Assembly (NCBI GenBank): GCA_033816765.1
Contig: CM066296.1
Location: forward strand, 2,046,001 to 2,110,000
Length of the DNA: 64,000 nucleotides
Reading direction: 5' to 3'
Source: Nothopassalora personata
Lineage: Eukaryota; Ascomycota; Dothideomycetes; Mycosphaerellales; Mycosphaerellaceae
Positions 1-11,435 of this stretch are shown here, piece by piece. The notes under the pieces were generated by a model, which ran no database searches, had not been told where the DNA came from, and worked only from the letters and a program-made list of their open reading frames with translations. Position numbers and translations under genes: made by a program. Position 1 is the stretch's first letter, and each line of letters begins with the position of its first letter.

Positions 1-3000
1 GGGAGTAATAGGCTACTAGGTGTCTCTACCCGTCGTATGTCTATGTTAGACACGCGCCTATTGCTATATTAGACGCATCGGTCTCGATGTAGACTTCCTT
101 ACTACTATCGAATAGTCGAAGCGTAGGGGCTAAAGCGTATTGTTCCTTAAGTTTCTTAAACGCTTTAATCTATTCCTTTCCCTATTTCTAAGTAACGTCT
201 TTTCTCGTAAGCATCGTTATTAGTACTGCTGTCTTTACGTAGTCCTTAATGAATTTCCGGTTATAGTTCGCTAGTCTAAGGAATGATTATACGTCCTTAA
301 CTATCTTTAGTTCTAGCTATTCTCTAATTAACTGTGTCTTCTTAGGGTCGATCGTTATCCCTATAGTGCTAATAATAAAGCCTAAGAATTTAACTTCTTT
401 CTTATGGAATTCGTATTTCTCGGGTGCTGTCTTAAATCCTAACTGCGTAAGTCGTTCGAAGACGTCCTAGACTTGTTTTATATACTCCTATAGGGATCCT
501 TTTGTATAGACTAGTATGTCGTCTATGTAGGCAATAACGTATACGTTGAGTAGGTCTCTAAGTGTTTCGTTAACAAGGTCCTAGTAGGATACGGGTGCGT
601 TAGTTAATCCTATTAGCATAACTAAGAATTCGTAGAGTCCGTATCTTATTCTAAAAGCGGTTTTCTATTCTTCTCCTTCTACTATCCGTATAGCGTAGAA
701 GGCATCTCGTAGGTTAATCTTCGTGTACTAGTCCGATCCGGTTAATCTATCTTATGCTTCTTCGATGTTAGGTAGCGGGTATCGGTTCTTAATCGTGATC
801 TCGTTTAACTTCCTATAGTCTTGTACGAGTCGTAACTTCCCGTTTGCTTTTAGAACGAACATACATAGATTTCCTATACTCGAGGTAGATCTTCTTATCT
901 ATCCTTTAGCTAGCTTCTCCTTTAGCTATTCTCGTAGGGTCTGTAGCTCTTTCTTAGACATTTAATATAGGGGTCCCTATAGAGGCTCTTTCCCTAGCTA
1001 AATGTTAATCTTATAATCCTATAGGCGGTACTTAGGTAAGGCGGTTTTGCCTCTCTCCTCTTTAAAGAGTCGCAACCACTTACGATACTCCTTAGGAATA
1101 CTTAACTCTAAGATGTTAGTATTCTTCGATAGTGCGTTACTTCTATTACTTCTAGTAACTTCGTAACCCGGCGGCCCTACGCTAGTGTCTATCCCGGTCG
1201 AAGGTAGTTCTTCTATCCTTCTATTCGGCGTAAGCTATATCTCGTTTAGCTATTTCCTTACCTTATCTACTAGTAAACGCTACTACTACGTAGGCTAAAT
1301 GTCGATAACGCAATCGTATTCCCTAAATATAAGTACTCCTCTTCTCTAGTCGATTACTAGATTGTGCTTTCTTAACTAAGGCATACCTAATACTATGTTA
1401 TAACTAGCTATATTAGTAATATCTAAGGTAATATTCTCGTAGTATTATTAGATAGCTAGTAGCAATAGTATCGTCTCCTATTCTACGCTAGGTAACGATA
1501 ATCCGTTTACCGCGATTAACTCGTAACCTTATTTCTTCTTTAGGGTAGCTAACCCGTTTCTTCTTATAAAAGACTCGGAGATAAAATTCCCCGCTACTCC
1601 TAAGTCGATTATAACACTAGTCTTGTGTCCGTTAACGATTACTTATGTCTAGAAAACTATGTTTAATGTCGATGCGTAAGCCTAAGTATTGCATAACTCC
1701 CTTTAGTCGCTTATTCCTAGGGAGCTAATCCTTTTCCTAAATAGTATGTAGTTCGCTATACTTCGTGCCTAGAGCCTTCGGCTAGAACCTATAGCCCGTT
1801 ACCCTATGTCTACACTTATAGTCTATTACGTTCCTAGATCTTCTACGTTTCTAAGTAGAGTGCGCGTGCGTGTTGCACTATATTACGTAATTCATTCGAT
1901 ATAAATGTTCCTAACGGTATAAGATATCCGGTTTCTATTATTCGGCTTCCTATTGGTAGTCGTTCTATAACGGCAGTTACTAGATTCTCGGTTGTTTCTA
2001 TAAGTGGGTATCCCTAGGCTATGCCTCGTAGGGTGTCGAGTGTCTTATTAAACTTAATAGAGTGTAGCCTCCTTCGTCCGCCTATCTTAGGTAGGAATTC
2101 CTCGTACCTTCTTTATAGGTAGATAATTATGTCGTACAGTTTCTTAGGTACATCTACCGTAAAGGTAAGTTGTTCGTTATCGTCGTTAGTGTCGCTCTCT
2201 TCTCCTTCGGAGGAATCTTCTTCGCTTAATTCTTCCGGATCCTATTCTTCCTTAATAGTATTTAGCCCGGTGGTTTCTTAACTTTCTTCCTATAGTTCTA
2301 GTAACCATGATCCGTTCTATCCTAGGTCCTAATTTTCTTTGTCGCTTCTATCTTCGTTAAAGTAGGATTCGTCGATGTCTACTTCTTGGAGCGTGGCGTT
2401 TTGCCTATGCGTCGCTCCTAGGGTTCCTCGTAGTTACTAAGGCTAATACCCTACGCCTAACTTCGCGGCGTAGTGAACTTAACACGAGTCTTAGTAACAG
2501 AATCGCTAATGAAGGCTTCTATAACTATTTCGAGACTCGGATTCGATCTCGTAGTCGACTCTTCGTATTATTATGTTAAACTGTCGTAGTTGGTTCTTCG
2601 CATTAAATGGAATAACTACTATTTACTACCTATAGTATCCTCCTCGTTCTTCTAAGGGGTCTAGGAGAGGTATCGTGCTTCTATTACTAGCTCTCTCCCC
2701 TACTCTCCGAGTATACTCGGTATCTCCTCGAGATCTAACGCTACTCTCGGATTTACTAGTTCGGGGTTGTATTATATTGAATTGCTCGCGGCGCACTATA
2801 TTTTTACCGCGGCAATCCCGCGCTATGTAACCTTCCTTACTATAGGTATAGTATATGAGTTTTCCTTTTCCTTTAAAGGGCTTTCCGTAGCCCCTACTCT
2901 TATCGATCCTCCGTCCTCGTTAGGTAACGTCTAGTTCTATTAGCTATAGTCTATAGTAGGGCTAGCTTTGTCGTAAGAATTCTCCCTTCGTAACGTATCC

Positions 3001-3749
3001 TCCTAAGGGTCTACGATCCGGAGCGTATCCTACTATACCTCCTACTTTAGAGTCGTATTTCTTTTCCTAGTGTCGTTCCTAGAGCTAGTTATCGATATTA
3101 ATCGACGCCTTTATTAGCTCTTCGAGGTTAGTGATCTGTCCCCCGTGTCTTATTAACTTATCCTTAACAGAGTCCTTAAGTCTACGTCGGAACATAGTTA
3201 TTAACGCCGTCTAGTCCCATCTAGTAATTTGTCCGTATTCTTCGAATTTAGCGGCATACTCTAAAGTAGACGTCTTCTACTTTAGGTGTTGAATGATTCG
3301 TATAGCCTATTAGACTTCGTTCGAGGTTCTAAAGATTGACTTTATCTTATCTTTAAAGAGGGTGTAGCTCCTAAACATTCCGGTAGGGTCTAATCGTCCT
3401 ATACCTTTAAGGTATTCCTTAAGGTAAGGTTTAATCTAGTTCTACGCACTTCCGCGAAGGTACGTAATAGCGAAGATAGTTCTTTTATCGGCATCGACTA
3501 GGTTGAACATAAGATATATATCTATCTAATTGATCTAGTCGTCGAACTTAACTCTATCTCTATAGAAGAGGTCTAGCTTAGCAGCCTTAACGTCGTTCTT
3601 CCTTAGAGTAGGCTCGTTATCGTTATTAGACTTATCGTCCTTCGTAGTGGTCTATTATAGTAGCGCACGGCGGATGCTTCCTACTTTACTAGGGGCGGGT
3701 GTTCCCCTACTAGCTGCTTAAGTAGCGCTTATCCTAAGGGCGTTTAAAG
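1..3749 (-). mobile_element. Element D: RIP-degraded Ty3/Gypsy retrotransposon, internal region (left end outside window)
   Basis: No open frame survives, but conceptual minus-strand reading with RIP stops ignored gives gag and pol in the normal order. A degenerate CCHC zinc knuckle is read at about 2809-2860, with its cysteines changed to tyrosine (TGC/TGT to TAC/TAT) and the CAC histidine to TAC. A protease-like IIDLG (from DSG by a C-to-T change) lies near 1575-1620. Reverse transcriptase with an intact YIDD box lies at about 515-540. RNase H and integrase would lie left of position 1. CpA and TpG are nearly absent and TpA is abundant, while CpG persists. The right end is an LTR at 3750-4181. 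The element is inserted in another RIP-dead Gypsy copy (E) whose pol resumes at 4187. It belongs to the same LTR family as the un-RIPed solo LTR at 26449-26830. Confidence 0.85.
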
Positions 3750-4181
3750 TGTTATTATCTCGTTCTAGGGCTAGTCTTAAAAGAGAGATAAGTTAAGTCA
3801 CGTAGCGGTATTCTTTAGAGAGGCTAAAGTAAGCTAAGCGAAGATAAATGATAGGAATAAGAGTTATATTCCAATTAGTAAGATAGTAACATAAGTTAAA
3901 CGCATTAGAACTATAAGGGTTTCTAGCGTTCCTAAATATAAAGGAGGCTCGTATGCCATCCGGTGTTAGGCGTCCGTCTATCTACTCGACCGGTCGCCTA
4001 GTCGTGTAGTCGTGTACGTCTATACGCTACTTCTACGGTCGTGTTCGACTATGCACTAAGCGCGCGGTCGTGCACGTAACCCGGACGTGGGGTCCCTTTC
4101 TCTTCCTAGCGATTAGTTCTTATCTTCTAATTCTTCCTCCCTATGCTACGTCCTATACCGTCCTTTATCCGAACCGTAACA
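3750..4181 (-). repeat. RIP-mutated 5' LTR of element D, with self-priming site
   Basis: The sequence runs from TGTTATTATC to CCGTAACA. Its first 200 bases match the un-RIPed solo LTR at 26449 apart from mostly C-to-T and G-to-A changes. On the minus strand this is the 5' LTR. The leader adjoining it holds GCGTTTAA (3740-3747), the exact inverted complement of TTAAACGC inside the LTR (3896-3903). A TATA-like AAATATAAA (about 3934-3942) lies about 40 nt upstream of that site in the minus sense. The presumed target duplication TTCGC is at 4182-4186; its partner is off-window. Confidence 0.8.
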
Positions 4182-4186
4182 TTCGC

Positions 4187-6863
4187 TTAAGGTCTACGTA
4201 AGAGGGCCCTACTTCTTACCGTCCTTAGATCCCTTTAGTAGGTCCGTTAGGGGCTTATAGACCCTTAAGTATCCTTCTATAAAACGCCGGTAGAAGTTAT
4301 AAAACCTAAGGAAGGACTAGACCTTATAAAAGGTCGTAGGTATAGGCTATTCCTCGATAGCGGCTACCCTACTCCTATCTATCGACACGCCTACGGCGCT
4401 TACGATAAACCTAAGGAACTCTACACTCTCCTAGAAGAAGTAATACTTCTTAGGGTTTGCGAATAGAGTAAACTTCCGTAGCCTCGTAAGTACTTCGCGT
4501 ACGGCTCGTACGTGTGCCTTACGCGTCTCGCTATAGATAAGGATATTATCTAGGTAGACTACGTAAATGTTATTAACTAAGCCGGTTAGCGCCTTATTAA
4601 TATACCCTTAAAAGGTTACTAGTGCGTTAGTTAACCCGAACGGTATTACTAGGTACTCGTAGTATCCGTATCGCGTACGAAACGTAGTCTTCTACTTATC
4701 GCCTCGCTTAATAGGGATACGATAGTAGGCGTCCTTTAAATCGATTGTAGTAAAGAACCTAGAACCTAATAGCCTATCTAGCGTCTCGCTAATTAGGGGT
4801 AGGGGGTATCGGTTCTTTACTATAATCTTATTTAAGCCTCTATAGTCTATATAGAGCCTAAGGGTACCGTCTTTCTTTAGTACGAATAAGATAGGCGTAC
4901 CCGCCTCGCTTACGGACCGCTTAATCTAGCCCTTCTCTATCGCCTCGGCGATATACTTCTTTAAAGCCTCTAACTCTATAATAGATTAATAGTATAGCGG
5001 CTTAAAGGGGGGTTTCTTTCCTTTAACGAGATTAATCGTATACTTAACCCCGTCGGGCAGCTTACGCTTCGTACGCTTATTAGGTACGTACACATCTCGG
5101 AAGTTAGCGAACTCTTTAGGCTAGTTTAAGCCTTCTCCTTCGTCGGACGCTATAGCAACCGTACGAACACTTATAGTATACACCTACTCTAAGTCGCCGA
5201 GATCCTTAAGGAACTCGCTTACGCTACGCTACTTCACCGTATACGTCTCCGCGCCGTAGAACTACTAGTCCTTATAATCGCTCTTTACGATCCGATTGCG
5301 GTACCTCTAGGGTCTACCTAAAATTACTAATAGCCTACCTATAGGTACCGCGTAGTAGATAGCGTTACTTACGCGCTCTACTCCCGCGTTATTAGCGATT
5401 CGTAGCCGAACCGTAAAGGCGCCGTAGTAATACCCTAGGTTATGCGTATACGACTCTAACTTCGGTAGCCTTGCCCTATTAATAGGTTACATTTAATATC
5501 GGAGTATATACTTATACGATACTAGGCTAAGATTCGTATAGTTATCTAGGAGAAACGTAGCCTCGCGAAAGCCCTTACGAGTCTCGACTACGCCTCGTAA
5601 GTGACGCGCTAGATACATATCTACTCGCCTTAAAGGGTCGACTTTAGGAAAACTCGGACTTAGGAGCGACCTACTTCTAGTCCTCTATCTTTTCCCTAGT
5701 AGCTACCCTTCTTAGTTAGAGCCTTCGTAGCGTCTACCCTACGAACCGCTTACGCGTTACGGTCCTTCTATAGGTGCCTATTCGGGCAATCCGTCTTAAT
5801 ATAACCCTTCTTATAGTATCTATAGTACTCCGCTTTAGTCCTATCGAAGGTTATAGACGATCCGCCGGCGTCCCGCTAGTAACTCGTACCCGGGTCGCGC
5901 GACGCCTAACTATGCTTCTACTACTTCGAGTTACGATCGCTTCGCCCTTAGTCGCCCTTAGTCTCTCGCCTACGGCGACTATACTACCCGCGGTCGTGCC
6001 CTCCGCTACTACGCTCCGTGCTTTTAATGCGCGAAGCTAGGATTACTAGTTCCTCTCTAGTTATTAGGATATTATAAAACTTAACGATTGCGGACCGTAG
6101 GCTAGGCGTAAGCTTAGCGAGCATATGTCGCACGCGTTACGCCTCCGTATAGTCCCCTAAATAATCCTCTATAACATCTAGCTTAGTCGTAAACTAACGC
6201 ACTGTCTAGTTATCCTTCTGTTTTACCGCCTTATACTCTAACATTACGTTAAGTACGCGGTTTATAGGGTTACCGTATGCGTCTCGATAGAACTCCTTAA
6301 AGTCCTAGTATATATACCCTTTAAGGTTAAGGACGCTATAGTTAGCGTACTATCGCTTACTTACCTCTCCGCTTAGGTACATAACCCTATATAGGACCTT
6401 TAACTCGTTCGTCGTATATGTGCCGCCTAAGAGGGTAAAGATAAGAGAGAGCTCCCTTAGGAATACCCGTACTTTCTTAATCGAGTCCCCTCTAAAAGGC
6501 GTAGGTTCTTTAAGACGTAAACGTGTCGTATACAATACGACCGCGCCTCGAGCTACGATATTATCGTTAGTTACTATAGATAGAGGAGGGGGAGGGGGAG
6601 TAGGGGATAGTTCTCCGCCGGATTCGCCCTAAGGGTCCGCCGGCGGTACGCTTACGTCCCGTAAGATCTCTAACTGTTTAATCTCCCTCTATATCCCCTT
6701 CTCCTTAACCTCTGCCCGAAGGGCATCCCTCCTTACGACTAAGGCTACACGCCTCGCTTATTACTAGGCCCTAGGGCTTAGGGGAGCCGTAGGCGTAGCG
6801 CTACTGTCGTCGCGTTCGGACTCTATAGCGTGTATAGATTATAACGAAGAGAAGAATTAGAAC
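4187..6863 (-). mobile_element. Element E: second RIP-degraded Ty3/Gypsy retrotransposon, interrupted by D
   Basis: Minus-strand reading gives an RT active-site block YLDNILIYS at about 4535-4575 (the last Asp read as Asn, a G-to-A change), followed toward lower coordinates by the RT/RNase H junction (PLTDLLKGSK) up to 4187, where element D begins. A degenerate zinc knuckle (Cys and His read as Tyr) is at about 5776-5830 and gag-like sequence extends to about 6840. The rest of pol lies beyond D, outside the window. Short open frames seen here on either strand are RIP by-products, not genes. The 5' end adjoins the LTR copies at 6864-7330. Confidence 0.8.
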
Positions 6864-7330
6864 TGTTAAGGGATGTCGTAATGTATAGCACGCCCACGAC
6901 CTACTAGTCGTAGATAAACTAATTCTTACCTTTTATTTAAGACGTATCGCGCGTCGCAAGGTGTACGCATACGGGTCACGTACGGCTTAGTAGCCGGTCG
7001 TAACCGCATGTTATATACAAGGCCACATGTAAGGTTAGCTACTAGGCTACCCCTTATAGTATACGTCGCGATCGGGCTCTATAGTATGTATAGATTATAA
7101 CGAAGGGAAGCTTTAGAACTATAAGGGCCGTAAGGCTATAAGGGGATGTCGCAATGTATAGTACGCCTACGATCTTCTAATCGTAGATAAACTAAAGCTT
7201 ACTTTCTTCTATCGACGCTATACGCGTCTCCTAGTGTACGTATACGCGTTACGTGCGGTATACTAAGCCGGGTATAGCCGTATTATATGTAAGGGTTAGC
7301 TATAGGCTACCCTTATATAGGGAGTACTAG
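6864..7330 (-). repeat. Two tandem, diverged LTR copies of element E
   Basis: The block from about 6820 repeats from about 7077 with a 257-bp offset (shared CTCTATAG...GTATAGATTATAACGAAG, then ...CGTAGATAAACTAA, then ...TAGGCTACCC). Each unit contains a short leader followed by an LTR; the first LTR begins TGTTAAGGG at 6864. Each copy has its own leader-to-LTR inverted complement: AAGAATTAG (6852-6860) with CTAATTCTT (6919-6927), and AAGCTTTAG (7108-7116) with CTAAAGCTT (7192-7200). Both copies are RIP-affected, so outer limits are approximate. Confidence 0.65.
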
Positions 7331-8880
7331 CTATATAAGGAACTACTTATTTACTACTAGATTAATAAGTTTATATAGTACGGCTAGAACGTTACTTTAC
7401 GTATAGAGGGCTCTTACTCTATTATAAAGAAGTAGCTAGCTAGTAGGCGATATAATATCCTTACCCTACTACTTAAGCTATAGCCTTAGTAGCTAGTCCG
7501 CTATTATAAGATTAAGGCCCGCTATACTCGTAAACGGATTAGCGTACTAGGCGACCTACGCCGTCCGGAGTTCTCGAGGGTAGTAAAGCGTATTTACCGT
7601 AAGGCGCTACTATAGCTTTAGCTAAAGTAGTTAAATAAGGCTCGTACTAATACTCGTACTATTACGAAGGGTAAGTAATAACGTAGTGTCTATATAGGCT
7701 AATTCACTACTTAATAGGGGATTAAGGGGTATAAGTACTAGTATATTAAGACTAAAGAGCGCAAAGGCTATATTTACTTTATACCTAAGGACTTTGTAAG
7801 GTACTAGTACTAAGATAAGTTAGCGGTACTACTCGTAGTAATAGTATCGGTTACGCTACGTCGATACGAGCCTATAGTATAACCTAATAATAAGCGTAAG
7901 GCCCGCGGTAGTAAGTAACGCTATATACGAGCTAATAGGCGTAAGCCTAGTGCCTTTAAATATATAGACCTTACGACTACTATTAGTAAAGCTTCGTAAC
8001 CTATACCTATATCGACGGCTCTAGTAAGAATAACTACTACCTTAAGCCGTAGTAGACGAACTTACCGTATTAAGATAATTCCGGCTACTACTAGTAGTAA
8101 GTAGGCTATTCGATAATAAGTAGGGTTACGTAAATTAAGGTAGGCTCCTTTACGTACTAAGTAGTCCTTTACTTAGTAATATTGTAGTTAGCCTATTTAA
8201 TAGCTTACGCCGGTAAGCTTTTAGTAGTCGTCCGGTAGCTACTTCTAGTAGGCTAGTAATTAATTAAGGTCCGGCCTATTAACTATTTAGTAAGAAGAGC
8301 CCTAGCTACCCCTAAGGCAGTATTAATATATAGGCTAAGGCAATTAACATTAAACGGCCGAATATTAAAGGTGTTTTACGGCCCCTTATTAGCGGAGCTA
8401 AATAGGCCTATAATTGCGTTATCTTAATATATATTAGGGGGTTTACCGCTACTTTTAAGGTATATAGTAGCTTTACGGGACAGAATATAGGAATTTTTAT
8501 ATATCGCTAGGAAGGACTAGGAAGCTATTACCCTATTAGCTTTTTATTACTAGGGCTTTATCTTTATACCTAAATCTTATAATCTAGTAAGTTTAGTACA
8601 AATCTACCGTGTCGTTATAGTATAGTATCGTCCGTTCGAAACAGTCTACATTATAGCTTACTAGCTTATAATACTCGGCTTTACTCCGGCTCTTACCTTA
8701 GATGTTTCTTAATTTACGAACCTATTAACAATACTATAACATAACGACATAATTATATATATAACATCGGAAACGTTATTGTATATACGAATCAAACACA
8801 CTATAAAGTTTTATATAAATTAAGCGAGTGGTTATAGTATAACAATTGCAGCTATAACACCGTTACCCATTAGCTTATAG
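7331..8880. other. RIP-mutated, unidentified repeat debris
   Basis: About 1.5 kb of TpA-rich, CpA-poor sequence. On the plus strand, about 7500-8300 can be read as one long basic, Gln/Tyr-rich frame interrupted mainly by TAG/TAA at places that look like former CAG/CAA. I recognise no motif in it. No LTR or inverted terminus was found that would delimit an element. Confidence 0.6.
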
Positions 8881-9682
8881 GCCGCTCTCCGAGGGTAGCG
8901 GAAAGCCTTAGCACGCTAACAACACCTAGGACGACGACGTGATATAGGCGCGAATACACTAGATGTTTAGTTAATCTCTAGTCAGTAGCCAAGATTGTAT
9001 GAGGAACGGAGATTACTGAAATCAATGTGGGTCAGCCTGCCACATAGCAACGAGCAGCCTGCCGCATAGTATTACCCGGAATGAAGTTTACTTCGCGGCG
9101 AACGCGTGTCCCGGTTCGCTTCTGCTAGGCTACCTCCACGAGTGAGAGTCTTTGAATTGAAAGGGGGGCGGTTCCATGCCAGGTGATTGAAAACGGTTGG
9201 GAAGCGGGTGATTGGGGTAAGTTGCCGCACGTTGAGACGTTGCGCATTCGTAGTTTGAGATTTTGACATCTGAGGGATGGGGGAGCTGGGTGAGAGGGTA
9301 AGGGTGATTGAGGAGGTGAAGAAGGCGTCGGCGAAAGTAGCGAAGGGAGCCTTCTCCTGTGGTGGTTCGGGTAGATGTCTTGGGCTGGTGTAGAGGGTAT
9401 CGAGGCCTGCTGTTCATGGGTGGCTAGGTGGTGCGCGCCCATGCATGTGAGTGAATTTCTAAGACAGATCGGATCGTAGAGGTGCAGAAGTTATTTGTGA
9501 GTATTGAAGGTGGTGATGCTTCAGGTAGAAAGAACAAGGCCTTCGATCAGTTTCGGGAGTAAGACATTGTCTTCAATCAATTGCTTCGTGCTAGATTGTG
9601 CCTTGAGGTTCAGGTCTTGTTCATGTAACACTATACGCATTCGAGAGTCCCTCGATAGTGACAGTGCCAGCCTCGCAATAAT
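8881..9682. other. RIP boundary and intergenic DNA, no gene seen
   Basis: The RIP signature fades between about 8880 and 8960, and normal dinucleotide composition resumes. Short overlapping minus-strand frames at 9072-9442 show no domain or codon-like pattern. Nothing else is supported. Confidence 0.5.
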
Positions 9683-10358
9683 GTCCGCAGCTCAAGCTTT
9701 CTGCCAGCAGAGCTGCGTACTATCATATGGGAACTCGTCCTCAATATTGAGACTGATCCGAACGACGACAGAATTGGCCTGATCCATCTGAAAGACGCTG
9801 ACGTCCAACGCACGAAAGTCGAGATCGACCCGCTATACAGCCGCTTCCTCCTCCGCCGGCGTCACCAATGCGATACCATCATACCGCTCGGGCACTCCGT
9901 CCTCACCCCCCTCAGGACCTGCCAGCAAATCCACGCCGAAGCAACACCCATCTACTTCGCCAATAACCACCTCAGCCTCAACGCCTCGGATTTCCAGCGT
10001 GCACATGCCGGCCCTTTCGCGTTTTTCAATGTTTTCAGCTACGCCCGGCGCAGCTGGATCACTCGCTTGTATGTGCAGGCAAACAGCGCATTCGTTCCAG
10101 ACCAACAAGAGTCGTCTACTTTGTAAGTTGGCGACGTCATTACCTAGGCTGCGCGAGCTGCAGCTTCGTGGAAGTACTGGAGTGGTGAAGGACAGGGCTC
10201 GACTGAAGCAGACTGCACCAGGTCGAGACGCTGGTGATTGTGTTGTGGGGAGATCGAGGATCCAATCGCATGAAGAATAAGGATATTGTTAGGAGCTCGA
10301 GGAGGCGTTGCCCAAGATTGTGGCGAAGCGTGAGGGTAAGAAGAAGGATAGTGAGTGA
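9683..10358 (+). pseudogene. 2EXR (F-box-like) family protein, frameshifted copy 1
   Basis: The reading starts with the family hallmark FLPAELRTIIWELVL (from about 9690) and continues through LLRRRHQC, LTPLRTCQQIHAEA and PIYFANNHL to a TAA at 10124-10126. The homology-like reading then resumes in a second frame (LCKLATSLPRLRELQLRG), and a third frame gives VETLVIVLWGDRGS and a plausible lysine-rich C-terminus ending at 10358. At least two or three indels or unrecognised introns are needed, and no in-frame ATG is evident. These fungal proteins of about 200-300 aa are lineage-expanded and of unknown function. A related broken copy follows at 10651. Assembly indels are an alternative to true pseudogenisation. 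Confidence 0.6.
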
Positions 10359-10650
10359 ATATCAGTTAGCCTTAGATTTAAAAGACCTTGGATGCAGCAG
10401 TCCAGATAGGATTTATGATGCCCAAAATCGTCTTCTTGAGACATTGTATCTCGAACACCTAAGAACCACTGTTGAGTCTTAGTATGTGCCCGAAGCTGAC
10501 AGACCTGATGTCCGGAACCATCTGGAAGCGTGCCAGAATCGTTTGCTAACGACGTTGTTGTGGTATAGGAACCTTCTGCCTTGTAAGTCAGTATACAGCC
10601 ACATAGTCGCTTGACTGCCTTAACCAATCCGTCTGTTCGCTTGGTCAAGA

Positions 10651-11225
10651 ATGGCCTGCACACCAGCTCAGCCCACCACTCGCTGCTACTTGCTCGAACT
10701 ACCAGCAGAGCTCCGGACGATCATCTGAGAGTTCGTTTTGATTGTCAATAGCGACCCAAGTACTGATATAGTGCGCCTTGGGTGGTTTCCTCTCGCCGAT
10801 GCGAGGAGCAGACCAGACTCCGCATCAAGGGTCCGAGATAAGTTCTGGTATCCAGACATCCCAGACGTGATGCAGCCTCCTTCAGCCCTCGCCCTACTAA
10901 GGACATGCCATCAAATAAGCCAAGAAGCGCATGGCATCTTCTACCTGCACAATCATCTGGAAGTCCAGGCGCTCTCGTTCATGGGTAACCGCATCCACCA
11001 GATGGCATTCATCAACGCGTTAGGAGCATCGAGACTGAGGTGGATCACGAAGCTTCGCGTGGAAATTTACCCGGAGGGTAGAGGAGCTCAGCGAGCCGAG
11101 TCGTGTGCAAGGTGATTGCGAAGAAGCTGCCAGGGCTGCGGGGATTTCACACTTGTTGGACCTCTCGATACGATATCCGAGAGCAAGAGCCTGAAACGTG
11201 CCGTGGGCTAATTGCAGCAGGTTGA
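10651..11225 (+). pseudogene. 2EXR (F-box-like) family protein, broken copy 2
   Basis: From ATG 10651 the reading is MACTPAQ... then YLLELPAELRTII, where the conserved Trp codon is TGA (10726-10728). The frame then continues (EFVLIVNSDP, ALLRTCHQISQEAHGIFYLHNHLEVQA, WITKLRVEIYPEG) to a stop at 11113-11115. A shifted frame carries the natural continuation (KVIAKKLPGLRGFHTCW) to 11225. One nonsense change (TGG to TGA) and one frameshift disable it. It is a tandem paralogue of copy 1, sharing ELRTII, LRTC(H/Q)QI and the NNHL/NHLEVQA block. Confidence 0.65.
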
Positions 11226-11435
11226 AAAGTTCCGACTTGAGATAAGGGATGTCGAGCGCCAGCATTTTGTTGGGTGGCAGAAAGACGAGGAACTCGTCAG
11301 AGAGATCCAGAATGCATTGCCGAGGCAGGTAGCAGAGCGTCGAAGGAAGTCGTTGGATGATCGCTAAGTCCTGTGTGTCGGCTGTTGAGTCCATAGGATC
11401 GGACAAAGTATACATTGGCCCAAAACTTTGTCATT

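Noticed and set aside
5774..6040. 88-codon plus-strand ORF and its neighbours at 6350-6632
   Set aside because: They lie in RIP-mutated Gypsy sequence whose true coding sense is minus; chance frames.
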